A stretch of DNA of 64,000 nucleotides from Methylomonas rivi (GTDB lineage: Bacteria > Pseudomonadota > Gammaproteobacteria > Methylococcales > Methylomonadaceae). Position numbers and translations under genes: made by a program. The DNA lies in contig NZ_JANIBK010000006.1 of assembly GCF_024505165.1 (NCBI RefSeq), positions 1 to 64,000 of the forward strand, in the 5' to 3' direction. This document shows, piece after piece, positions 34,787 through 43,382 of the stretch (within the stretch, counting starts at the first letter, position 1; the number at the start of each line of letters is the position of its first letter). The notes under the pieces were generated by a model. It saw only the letters and a program-made list of their open reading frames with translations, did no database searches and had not been told where the DNA came from.

Positions 34787-36208
34787 ATGAATATCGCCGA
34801 TTTACAGCACCTCCCCCGCCGCTCGGTACCGGCATTTCCCGGCTGGTGGGCCGCCTTGGGCCCGGGCGTGGTGTGGATGGCGCTGGCGCAGGGTAGCGGG
34901 GAGTTGATTTGGTGGCCCTACATGGTGGCCAAATACGGTTTGACCTTTATCTGGCTGCTAGCCCCCGCCTGCCTGCTGCAATACCCATTGAATCTGGAAA
35001 TCGGCCGTTATACCTTGCTGACCGGCGAAAGTATTTTTCATGGCTTCATTCGCCTGCACCGCGGCTTCGGCATATTTTTGTGGCTGCTGATGAGCGTTTC
35101 TTTTTTGTGGTTCGGCGCGTTCGCCTCGGCGGGCGGCACCGCCATGGCGGAACTCACCCACTGGCCGGCGGGCTGGAGCCAGCGCGGCCAAAGCCTGTTT
35201 TGGGGCTATGCGTCGATTGCAGTGTTCGTAAGCGCCATTCTGGCCAGCGGTGTGGTGTATACCTTGATCGAGCGATTCATGAAACTGGTGGCGCTGGTGA
35301 CCGTCATCGGCCTGCTATCGGCCTGCATGCAAGCGGAAGTTGTCGCCAGTTTACCCGGTTTTATGCGCGGTCTGCTCGGGCCTACCGAGGCCAGCCCGCG
35401 CCCATGGGAGGCGGCGGACGCCAGCAAACTGCTGACCGCCATTACCTTTGCCGGCCTGGGCGGTTTCTGGATTTTGTTTTATTCCTATTGGCTGCGCGAC
35501 AAAGGCGCCGGCATGGCCGGTCTGGTGGGACGCATCACCGGACTGGGCGGCGCCGAGGAAGCCGTGCTCAGCGACGGCTATCTACCGAGCGACGACAGGC
35601 CAAGCGCCGAAAACTGGTCGCTTTGGCGGCGGTTTTTGAGCACGGACATCATGGTCGGCATTCTGGGTAATTTGTTCACCACCCTAATGACTTGCCTGTT
35701 GGCGTATGCGTTATTGTTTCCCAAAGGCTTGCTACCGCAGGAATACGAACTGGCCGTAGTGCAAAGCCAATTTTTTGCGGTGAGTTGGGGCGAAATCGGC
35801 CGCCTGCTGTTTTTAGTGATTGCCGCCGCCTTTTTGACCGACACCTGGCTGGCCACCGCCGACGCCGTTAGCCGTATCCAAACCGACATTGTCATGACGC
35901 TGTTTCCCGCCAGCCGCCGCCTGCCGGCCAGACGTTGGTATTACATTTTTCTGGCGTTGCTGACCGCGATCACCTCGCTTACCATGCAACTGGATGCGCC
36001 GGGGCCCTTGATTTTAACCAGCGCCTTGATCGGCTTCATCGGCACTATTATTTTTCCGCTGGCCCTGTACCGGCTGAATCATAAGCTTCTGCCGCCGCAC
36101 TTGCCCGAATGGGCCCGTCCCCGCGGCCGACCTTGGTTGCTGGGCCTCAGTTTCCTGGTCTATGTAACACTGGCTGTTTTATACCTTAAATCCAGCCTGG
36201 GCTATTGA
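34787..36208 (+). CDS. Nramp-related transporter lacking the canonical metal-site motifs
   Basis: The 473-residue protein has 11 or so membrane segments and clear similarity to Nramp divalent-metal transporters (GPGVVWMALAQGSGELIWWP at the N-terminus). The classical DPGN of TM1, whose Asp and Asn bind Mn2+/Fe2+, is replaced by GSGE. The TM6 MPH motif is also absent (GGFWILFYSYWLRDKGAG). It is therefore a non-canonical Nramp relative of unknown substrate; calling it MntH would be wrong. The patatin gene begins right after its stop, so the two are probably co-transcribed. Confidence 0.75.
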   Translation: MNIADLQHLPRRSVPAFPGWWAALGPGVVWMALAQGSGELIWWPYMVAKYGLTFIWLLAPACLLQYPLNLEIGRYTLLTGESIFHGFIRLHRGFGIFLWLLMSVSFLWFGAFASAGGTAMAELTHWPAGWSQRGQSLFWGYASIAVFVSAILASGVVYTLIERFMKLVALVTVIGLLSACMQAEVVASLPGFMRGLLGPTEASPRPWEAADASKLLTAITFAGLGGFWILFYSYWLRDKGAGMAGLVGRITGLGGAEEAVLSDGYLPSDDRPSAENWSLWRRFLSTDIMVGILGNLFTTLMTCLLAYALLFPKGLLPQEYELAVVQSQFFAVSWGEIGRLLFLVIAAAFLTDTWLATADAVSRIQTDIVMTLFPASRRLPARRWYYIFLALLTAITSLTMQLDAPGPLILTSALIGFIGTIIFPLALYRLNHKLLPPHLPEWARPRGRPWLLGLSFLVYVTLAVLYLKSSLGY

Positions 36209-36213
36209 AGCAC

Positions 36214-38538
36214 ATGGCAATGCGCTCTACCCCACCCTCTCGCTCGCAATTAATCGAGCTGATCGGACAAAACATTTTAGTGGCCGGCTCCCGCCAGGAT
36301 TTATTGGCCACCATTGCGGACTGTCTGCAATTCATGGCCGTGGCTCAAAACACGCTGATTTTCAGACAAGGCGAGGAAGCCGACGGCTTATATCTGGTCG
36401 TGCAAGGCACAGTGCAAATTTTCAGCGAGCACGACAATAACCGGCTGATCATGTCTCATTCCAGTAAAAGCCATTTGTTCGGCGAGTTTCTGTTATGCGG
36501 CAACAGCATACGCTCGACCAGCGCCTTGGCTTTGACCGATTGCCGGTTATTATTCTGGCCCATGAAAACCTTCGGCGCCTTGCTGCTGCAACAACCCGAG
36601 GATTTCACACCCATCACCACCCGTTTGGTCAGACGGCTGGGCTGGAATCAGACCATGCTGGCCTTGCGCCTGTCCAGCCTGTTCATCGGCCTGAACGAAC
36701 AGATAGCCCGCGATTTGATTAACGCATTAACCATTAAATCCATCCCCGCCAATACCCTATTATTAAAACAGTCCGACCCGGCCGAATATATGTGCATCGT
36801 CATCAACGGCCAATTTCAAGTTTGCCGGGAAAACGAAAACCGCCAACCCGAAATGCTCGCCGTGATCGGCCGCGGGGAAACAGTGGGCGAGGTGGGCTTG
36901 ATCTCGGGCAGTAAACGCGCGGCCAATGTGTTTGCCATTCGCGACTCGACGGTAGCCTACTTGAACCGGAATGCCTTCGAGCGCCTGTTAAAACAGCACC
37001 CTTTGGAAATCAACCAAACCTTTGTCAGAAGTCTCATCAATCGCCTGGAAAAAAACTCGCAAGTAAAAACCAATACCGCCAATACCTTTGCCTTAATCAA
37101 TTTATCGCCGCATTTGGACCCATTCGAGTTTTGCCGATGCTTGCTCAAAGGTTTACAAAACCACGGTCTTGCCCGGGTATTGACCAGCACTATCGTCGAT
37201 CAGGCGTTCATGCGCCCGGACGCCGCCCAGTGCGATTTCAACAACCTGGATAACGCCAGCCTGGTACAGTGGCTTTCCGAACAGGAACTGGCGCACGAAC
37301 ACATCGTCTACTTGGCCGATGCCCGCCTCAACCCCTGGACGCGCCGCTGTCTGCGCCAGGCCGACCATGTCTTGTTCCTGGCCGACGCCGAAGACCGCCC
37401 CGATATCGCGGCGCTTGAAGCGCAATTGCTGGCGGAACTCAACGCTAACGCCGTCAAAAAGACCCTGGTACTACAGCACCCCAAGAACGCTCAAACCCCT
37501 ATCGGTACATCCCGCTGGTTAAAACCCAGGCAATTGGACTCGCACTACCATGTCAGGCAACAGCTGCAAAGCGACTTCGACCGTTTGGCGCGCTTCATGA
37601 CCGGCAACGCACTGGGTTTGGTTTTAGGCGGCGGCGCGGCGCGGGGCTTTGCCCATATCGGCGTACTCAAAGCTCTAAAAGAGCGGGGAATCGCGGTGGA
37701 CATGGTGGGCGGAAACAGCATGGGCGCCGTATTGGCCGCCGAATTCGCATTGCAGTGGGATGAAAATCGCATGCTGGAAAAAACCCGGCAACTTTGCGTG
37801 CGGGGCGATCGCATGACATTACCGTTGGTCTCGCTGTTTTCCGGCAAGACCATGACCGACGCCCTGGAAAACCTATTCGGCGACATCTACATAGAAGACT
37901 TATGGATGCCTTTTTTTTGCGTATCCTGCAATATCAGCCGCGCCACGCTGATGATCCACCGCCAGGGAACGTTACTGGCCGCCTTGCTCAGCAGCAACGC
38001 CCCGCCCGGCCTGTTCCCGCCGCAAGTCAGTAACGGCGACTTGCTGGTCGATGGCGCCTTATTGAACAACCTGCCGGTGGATGTGATGCGGGAGTTGAAC
38101 CCGGGCGGCCGCATTATTGCGGTGGATGTTAACGAGCGGGAAGACTTGCTCGACAATACGGACAACCTGGGAGGCGTCAGCGGCTGGCAACTATTATGGA
38201 GCCGCTTGAACCCTTGGGCGCCGCGCATCAATATGCCGGGCATGGTGCAAATACTGACTCGCGCCAGCATGATAGGCGGGTTGGCCCAACAAAAAAAGAT
38301 GCGCGCAGGTCTGGCGGACCTGTATCTGCAACCGCCCGTCAAACATTTTCCGCTAACCGGCTACAACCGGGCGCGGGCCATAGCCTACGCCGGCTATCAA
38401 TATACCCGCGAGCGATTGAAAGGCTGGCAAACTCAACCGGGCAATAACCCGGCCCTTCCGTTACGGCATGCGCAAACCGCGCTTGATAGCCCGACTGAGG
38501 GCGGGCAAATACCGGCTGCTAAACATGGCGCCATGTAA
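36214..38538 (+). CDS. patatin-like phospholipase with two cyclic-nucleotide-binding domains (NTE family)
   Basis: The protein of about 774 residues has two cNMP-binding-fold domains (about residues 20-135 and 155-275; RQGEEADGLYLVVQGTVQIF, then GRGETVGEVGLISGSKRAAN) and a linker. The C-terminal patatin domain has oxyanion loop LVLGGGAARGFAHIGVL, nucleophile elbow GGNSMGAVLAAE and the catalytic Asp in LLVDGALLNNLP. This is the architecture of neuropathy-target-esterase-like lysophospholipases. The start may be ATG 36214 or 36220; a TTG at 36205 is less likely. The 3' end overlaps the convergent NRPS gene by 78 bp. Confidence 0.9.
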   Translation: MAMRSTPPSRSQLIELIGQNILVAGSRQDLLATIADCLQFMAVAQNTLIFRQGEEADGLYLVVQGTVQIFSEHDNNRLIMSHSSKSHLFGEFLLCGNSIRSTSALALTDCRLLFWPMKTFGALLLQQPEDFTPITTRLVRRLGWNQTMLALRLSSLFIGLNEQIARDLINALTIKSIPANTLLLKQSDPAEYMCIVINGQFQVCRENENRQPEMLAVIGRGETVGEVGLISGSKRAANVFAIRDSTVAYLNRNAFERLLKQHPLEINQTFVRSLINRLEKNSQVKTNTANTFALINLSPHLDPFEFCRCLLKGLQNHGLARVLTSTIVDQAFMRPDAAQCDFNNLDNASLVQWLSEQELAHEHIVYLADARLNPWTRRCLRQADHVLFLADAEDRPDIAALEAQLLAELNANAVKKTLVLQHPKNAQTPIGTSRWLKPRQLDSHYHVRQQLQSDFDRLARFMTGNALGLVLGGGAARGFAHIGVLKALKERGIAVDMVGGNSMGAVLAAEFALQWDENRMLEKTRQLCVRGDRMTLPLVSLFSGKTMTDALENLFGDIYIEDLWMPFFCVSCNISRATLMIHRQGTLLAALLSSNAPPGLFPPQVSNGDLLVDGALLNNLPVDVMRELNPGGRIIAVDVNEREDLLDNTDNLGGVSGWQLLWSRLNPWAPRINMPGMVQILTRASMIGGLAQQKKMRAGLADLYLQPPVKHFPLTGYNRARAIAYAGYQYTRERLKGWQTQPGNNPALPLRHAQTALDSPTEGGQIPAAKHGAM

Positions 38539-41500
38539 GCCCGGCACATAGTCGACGCTTAATTGGCCGCCGAATAACTTGATCCAGCCGGAAAATAGCC
38601 AATGCTTCAAACACTTCATCCGTCTGGACATGACCAATAATGTCAGCCCGGAATAAGGCCGAATGCTATGCCGGCTCAACCCGGCCAGTTGCTGAATGAT
38701 GCCCGGGTCGGTCAGCATGGCCCGCAATTTACGGCCGTTGACGGAGATCGCATTGAATCCCCATAGACCGGACAAGCCTTGCAAGGTTTTGAACAGCCAA
38801 GCCGATTGCAAAGGCCAGCGCGGATAAACGGAATCGAGCAAAATCAGTTTCCGCGGCGGAAACCCTTGCAACTCGAGTTGGCGGGCCGTTTCAAGCGCGG
38901 TCACGCCGCCTATCGAAAAGCCGCCCAAATAAAAAGCTTGCGGCGACTGTTCCCTGATTAAACGCGCATAGTGGCCGGCGATAACCTCTATACCCGCGGG
39001 CTCTTTCCCGGCGGCGGGCGGATATAGCACGTGCAGCGTGCAATAGTCCGACAAGGCATCGGCCAAGGCCTGGAAACGCATCTGATCGCCGTAGCCCGAC
39101 GCCGCCAAATAAAAACTGACGTGCGGATTTTCAGCGGTGAGCGTCGCGCAGCACGGTTGCATGGCTACAGGGTTTTGTTTTAGCCGCTCGGCTTGCGCCG
39201 CTACTGTCGGATAAGCCATTAAAAATGCCATGGATTGCCGAAAACCGGTCAATTTTTCGATGGCGGCGATTAAACCGATGGCCGCGATGGAGTCGGTATC
39301 CTGTTCGAAAAAATTATCTTCAACACCCAAAGCCGGATTTTTCAGCGTTTGCCGCCAGATAAGCAACAATTGCGTTTCCAGCTCCGACATGGGTGCGGGT
39401 TGCCCGCGCGGGCGATTGATAGGCTGCGGTTTCGGCAAGCGCTCATAGGCGATCTTACCGTTATTTCCGACCGGCATGCTGTCCAGCACGCTGATCGCCC
39501 GCGGTTGCATATAATCCGGCAGGCGTCCGCGCAGGAAAGCCGATAGTTCGGCCCGCAGCAGGTCGGGCGCATCCGTCACGGCCGCAACGTATGCCACCAA
39601 CCGTTTCGATCCATGCCGCTCTTCAACCGCAACCACCGCCGCGGCATCCACGGCGGCATGCCGCAACAACAGATTCTCGATTTCGGCGGGCTCGATACGG
39701 TAACCGCTTATTTTGACCTGCCGATCCAGGCGTTCGGCGAAATATAATTGTCCGTCGGTACCGATATAGCCTTGGTCGCCGCTTCTGTAGAGGCGCGCGT
39801 TTGCCTCCTCCTCGTCGTAAATATCGGCAACGAAAACCCGCCGGCTTAGCGCCTCCTGCCGCAAGTAGCCCAGGCCCACGCCGGCGCCGCCTATGACGAT
39901 TTCCCCGGGCACGGCCAACGGCAATAATTTCAACCGCCTGTCCACAACCAGAATCCGCGTATTGCTCACCGGCCAGCCGATCGGCAACACCTCGCCGTCA
40001 TCCATGCCGCAGGGCCAGGCGCTGGCCAAAATCGCGGTTTCCGTGGGGCCGTATACATTCCACAATTTCGCACCGGTGCGGGCTATAAATGCCTTGGCTA
40101 GAGCGGGCGGTAAAGTTTCCCCGCCGCAGCAAGCCACTCTTAACGGCACATCGCCGGATTCGGGCAAACCTTGCATGAGCAGACGCAAACTACTGGGTAC
40201 CAATGCCAGAGCGTTAATCTTTTCGGACAAAACGAAATCGGCGAATTCATCCGCGGTTAACCGTTGCCCGGGCGCCAAAACCAACTGCGCGCCCTGGGTC
40301 AACGCCAGAAATATTTCGATTAGGGACGGATCGAAATGGGTCTGAATACTCTGACCAACTCTTTCATGCCGCTGAATGGCGAAGGCCTCTTGCAACCAGT
40401 CCAGGCGCAGGGAAAGCGCTTGGTGATGGATTTGGACGCCCTTGGGTTGTCCGCTGCTGCCGGAGGTATAAATCACATACGCCGCTTCGTCCGCCCGCGG
40501 CTCGGCCCATGCCGTTCCGCCGGACGAAGCGGCCGCATCAAGCCGGTCGACAAACAAACAATACCGATGCAGCGCGCCTATCCACGCCGCCGTTGAAACG
40601 GCCAATACGGCAACCGCCTCGCTGTGGCGCAAAATCGTTTCGATGCGTTCCGGCGGGCTATCGGCATCGATCGGCAGATAAACCGCGCGAATTTTGAAAA
40701 TGGCCAATAAAGCGACCACCGCTTCGATACAACGCGGCATGCAGACTGCCACCACGGCGCCGTTCGGTATCCGCCGCCGCAGCAATTCCCCGGCCAGTCG
40801 ATCGCTAAGCCTGTCCAGCAGGCCATAGCTCACGCTTCGGTTTTGCTGACTGACCGCTATTGCATTCGGGGTCTGTTCAACCCAAGCCGAAAACCGGCCG
40901 ATGACGCTGTTGAAGCCGGCGGCGGGTTTTGCGGAATTGAAGCGTTGGAAGATAAATTGTTTTTCGGCCGCCGGCACCAAGTCGACATCTTGCAAAAGCA
41001 GGTCGGGCGCTTCGATAAACTGCCGTAGGAGCCATTGAAAACGCTGGGCTAAAAACGCCAGTTCAATTGGGTTGAAACAGGTTTCGGCAGCCTCGAAAAT
41101 CACTTCGATGTCGTCCGCCGCATTAAACTCGCACACAGTCACCGCCAACGGGTAAAGCGCAAAACCACTGAATAATTGCCGGGCATGCACATCGGCTTCG
41201 CCAAACCGCGCCGAATAATCCTGTTTTTCGAAAGACAGCACCAAATCGAATAAACTCTCGCGTTGATTTTTCAACAGCTGTAGGCGCTGGTGCAAAGCAC
41301 TCAAAGGATAACGCTGATGCTTGTGGACTTGCCGAACCGCTAAGGATATCCGCCTTATAAATTGCCGCACCGACATCTCCGGATCGATGTCGATCGCCAA
41401 TGGCGATAAACTGGCGAACATGCCCACCACTTTTTTGAAGCGGGCCCCGCCGCGATTCAAGGCCGGCAAGCCCACGGTAATGCGTTGCTGCTGGTGGGCG

Positions 41501-42318
41501 CGGGCAAAATACACGCTCAGCGCGCTCAGCAATACATGATAGATGCTGGATTGCCGTTCGCCGGCCCAGCTTTGCAGGCTGTCGTAAAATGTCCGGTTCA
41601 GGCTAAACCGGTGCACATGGGCCCGGGCCGCTTGCAAGCGGCCGTTGCCGGGATATTTCCGCCGTATCAAGGGTTCCGGCAGCTCCGGCAGGGCATGCCG
41701 CCAAAATGCGGCATCGTTAAGGAATGACTTGGAATTCAAATAGCGGGCTTCTTGAGCCACATAATCCAGATAACCGCTTGTTTCCGGCAGCGGCGGCGGC
41801 ATTCCGCATAGCAGGGCGTTATATAATTCGGCCAGCCTATCGATGACAATTTTAGTCGACCAGCCATCGGCGATCAGATGATGGTATTTTGTCAATAAGG
41901 CATATTGCCGGTTACTGATTTTAAGCAGGGCAAATTGCCAATAAATACTTGCGTCCCCGATGGGAAAAGCTTGCTTAAACCGCTCTTGCAACCACGCCTC
42001 GGCCAAGCTTTCCGGGTTGGCTTCATTCGAGAAATCGATAAACGGCAGTTCAACCGGCAGATGCGGGCGCACGCTCTGCATTATGCGTCCGCCGCTTGGG
42101 CTTATTGCCAGTCTGAATGCGGCATTTTGGGCAACCAATAGCTCCAAGGCCCGTTTCAGCAAGGCAACATTCAGCTCGCCATAAATAGCCAAGCGGCCGC
42201 CGATGTTATATACCGGACTGCTTGAGCGGGCGATTTGGTCGTACCAGACAGCCAATTGATTGTCAGCCAAGGCTGACAAAATAGCGTCATCAACGCAGTC
42301 CGAGGAAGATAAAGTCAT
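38461..42318 (-). CDS. single-module non-ribosomal peptide synthetase (C-A-T-TE)
   Basis: The 1285-residue protein has four domains. Condensation: residues about 15-450, active site HHLIADG with His147. Adenylation: about 470-960, YVIYTSGSSGQPKG, NVYGPTETAIL, ARLYRSGDQGYIG and Lys955 in NGKIAYERLP. Carrier: DNFFEQDTDSIAAI, with Ser1010 for phosphopantetheine and Asp-Thr in place of the usual Gly-Gly. Thioesterase: GGFSIGGVTA, Ser1135. An approximate eye-read specificity code (Asp-Pro-Ile-Leu-Ala-Cys-Val-Ile-Leu-Lys) matches nothing I know. There is no PPTase, MbtH, transporter or tailoring gene beside it. It could condense one amino acid with an acyl donor made elsewhere. The convergent 3' end overlaps the patatin gene. 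Confidence 0.92.
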   Translation of the reverse strand: MTLSSSDCVDDAILSALADNQLAVWYDQIARSSSPVYNIGGRLAIYGELNVALLKRALELLVAQNAAFRLAISPSGGRIMQSVRPHLPVELPFIDFSNEANPESLAEAWLQERFKQAFPIGDASIYWQFALLKISNRQYALLTKYHHLIADGWSTKIVIDRLAELYNALLCGMPPPLPETSGYLDYVAQEARYLNSKSFLNDAAFWRHALPELPEPLIRRKYPGNGRLQAARAHVHRFSLNRTFYDSLQSWAGERQSSIYHVLLSALSVYFARAHQQQRITVGLPALNRGGARFKKVVGMFASLSPLAIDIDPEMSVRQFIRRISLAVRQVHKHQRYPLSALHQRLQLLKNQRESLFDLVLSFEKQDYSARFGEADVHARQLFSGFALYPLAVTVCEFNAADDIEVIFEAAETCFNPIELAFLAQRFQWLLRQFIEAPDLLLQDVDLVPAAEKQFIFQRFNSAKPAAGFNSVIGRFSAWVEQTPNAIAVSQQNRSVSYGLLDRLSDRLAGELLRRRIPNGAVVAVCMPRCIEAVVALLAIFKIRAVYLPIDADSPPERIETILRHSEAVAVLAVSTAAWIGALHRYCLFVDRLDAAASSGGTAWAEPRADEAAYVIYTSGSSGQPKGVQIHHQALSLRLDWLQEAFAIQRHERVGQSIQTHFDPSLIEIFLALTQGAQLVLAPGQRLTADEFADFVLSEKINALALVPSSLRLLMQGLPESGDVPLRVACCGGETLPPALAKAFIARTGAKLWNVYGPTETAILASAWPCGMDDGEVLPIGWPVSNTRILVVDRRLKLLPLAVPGEIVIGGAGVGLGYLRQEALSRRVFVADIYDEEEANARLYRSGDQGYIGTDGQLYFAERLDRQVKISGYRIEPAEIENLLLRHAAVDAAAVVAVEERHGSKRLVAYVAAVTDAPDLLRAELSAFLRGRLPDYMQPRAISVLDSMPVGNNGKIAYERLPKPQPINRPRGQPAPMSELETQLLLIWRQTLKNPALGVEDNFFEQDTDSIAAIGLIAAIEKLTGFRQSMAFLMAYPTVAAQAERLKQNPVAMQPCCATLTAENPHVSFYLAASGYGDQMRFQALADALSDYCTLHVLYPPAAGKEPAGIEVIAGHYARLIREQSPQAFYLGGFSIGGVTALETARQLELQGFPPRKLILLDSVYPRWPLQSAWLFKTLQGLSGLWGFNAISVNGRKLRAMLTDPGIIQQLAGLSRHSIRPYSGLTLLVMSRRMKCLKHWLFSGWIKLFGGQLSVDYVPGLHGAMFSSRYLPALSRAIKRGLRMP

Positions 42319-42482
42319 AACGGCTCATTAAAATAAATCAGTGTTTTAGGACTATTTTAAGCCGTTATGCCGTTGCCACGCTGTTTAATTATCTTGTAAG
42401 CGTTAGGAACTGGTCAGTCATAATTTCCCGAAGCCGAAACTTATCGCTCGGAGCGTATGAGCCATTATTTTTGGCGAGATCC

Positions 42483-43382
42483 TTAGCGGTGTTTTAATTG
42501 CGCTTGTTCCAACAACTGATCGATGAAGTAACGGCAATAGGAGGGTAAATACAATTGCTTTAAATAGGCGATTTTAGTCACCGATGCCGGAATCAACCGG
42601 CTTAAATCCAACGCCACCAAATCGCTGTCCTTATTGGGTTCGTAAGACGTTTCCGCAATAATGCCTACCCCCAAACCGAGCCTGACATAGGTTTTGATAA
42701 CATCCGAATCCGCCGCCGCCAAAATAATATCCGGCTGCAACTCGGCATCGTTAAAGGCTTTTTCAATGGCCGACCGCCCGGTAAAGCCGGGGCTGTAAGT
42801 CAAAATGGGTTCCGCGGCCAGGCGCTGCAAGGTCAATTCGCCGCTAGTCAACGGATGATTTTTAGGGACAACGGCAACGTGGTGCCATTGATAACATGGC
42901 CTGAGAATCAACCTGTCGTCGTCGGCCAGTTTTTCGGTGCAAATGGCTATGTCCGCCTGATGCCGGTGCAGCAAATCGATCAGATTATCCGGCGACGACT
43001 GCACCATATAAATTTTGATACCCGGATAGTGTTGGCGGAATTTTTTCACCGGCACCGGTAATAAATACTTGGCCTGGGTATGCGTGGTGGCGATATGCAG
43101 GGTAGCGTTCCGGTTGGCGCGAAAATCGTCGGCCATGCTTTGGATGTTCTTCTTGGCCTGATGAATCTGCTCCACTTCACACATGATGCGCTCTCCCAAC
43201 GGCGTCAACCCCAGTAACCGTTTGCCGTGGCGTTCGAACAACGGCGATCCCAACTCCGTTTCCAATAATTGCAATTGCCGGCTGACCGCCGATTGCACCA
43301 CATGCATTTTTTCCGCCGCCTTGCTGAGGTTAAAATCCGTCTCTTGCAAAATGCGCAATAATTCCAGCTGATTAAGATTCAT
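42483..43382 (-). CDS. cysB: CysB-family LysR-type transcriptional regulator
   Basis: The chosen ATG at 43382 gives 299 residues. The N-terminal helix-turn-helix reads FNLSKAAEKMHVVQSAVSRQ, and the CysB-type pattern continues (LLETELGSPLFERHGKRLLG, then LHIATTHTQAKYLLP). In CysB these residues bind sulphate or acetylserine. It probably controls sulphur assimilation, but could be a Cbl-like paralogue; no cys gene lies in the window. Its 5' end overlaps the hybrid kinase stop by about 11 nt. Confidence 0.85.
   Translation of the reverse strand: MNLNQLELLRILQETDFNLSKAAEKMHVVQSAVSRQLQLLETELGSPLFERHGKRLLGLTPLGERIMCEVEQIHQAKKNIQSMADDFRANRNATLHIATTHTQAKYLLPVPVKKFRQHYPGIKIYMVQSSPDNLIDLLHRHQADIAICTEKLADDDRLILRPCYQWHHVAVVPKNHPLTSGELTLQRLAAEPILTYSPGFTGRSAIEKAFNDAELQPDIILAAADSDVIKTYVRLGLGVGIIAETSYEPNKDSDLVALDLSRLIPASVTKIAYLKQLYLPSYCRYFIDQLLEQAQLKHR

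Noticed and set aside
34787-36208. MntH manganese transporter
   Set aside because: DPGN and MPH metal-binding motifs are missing.
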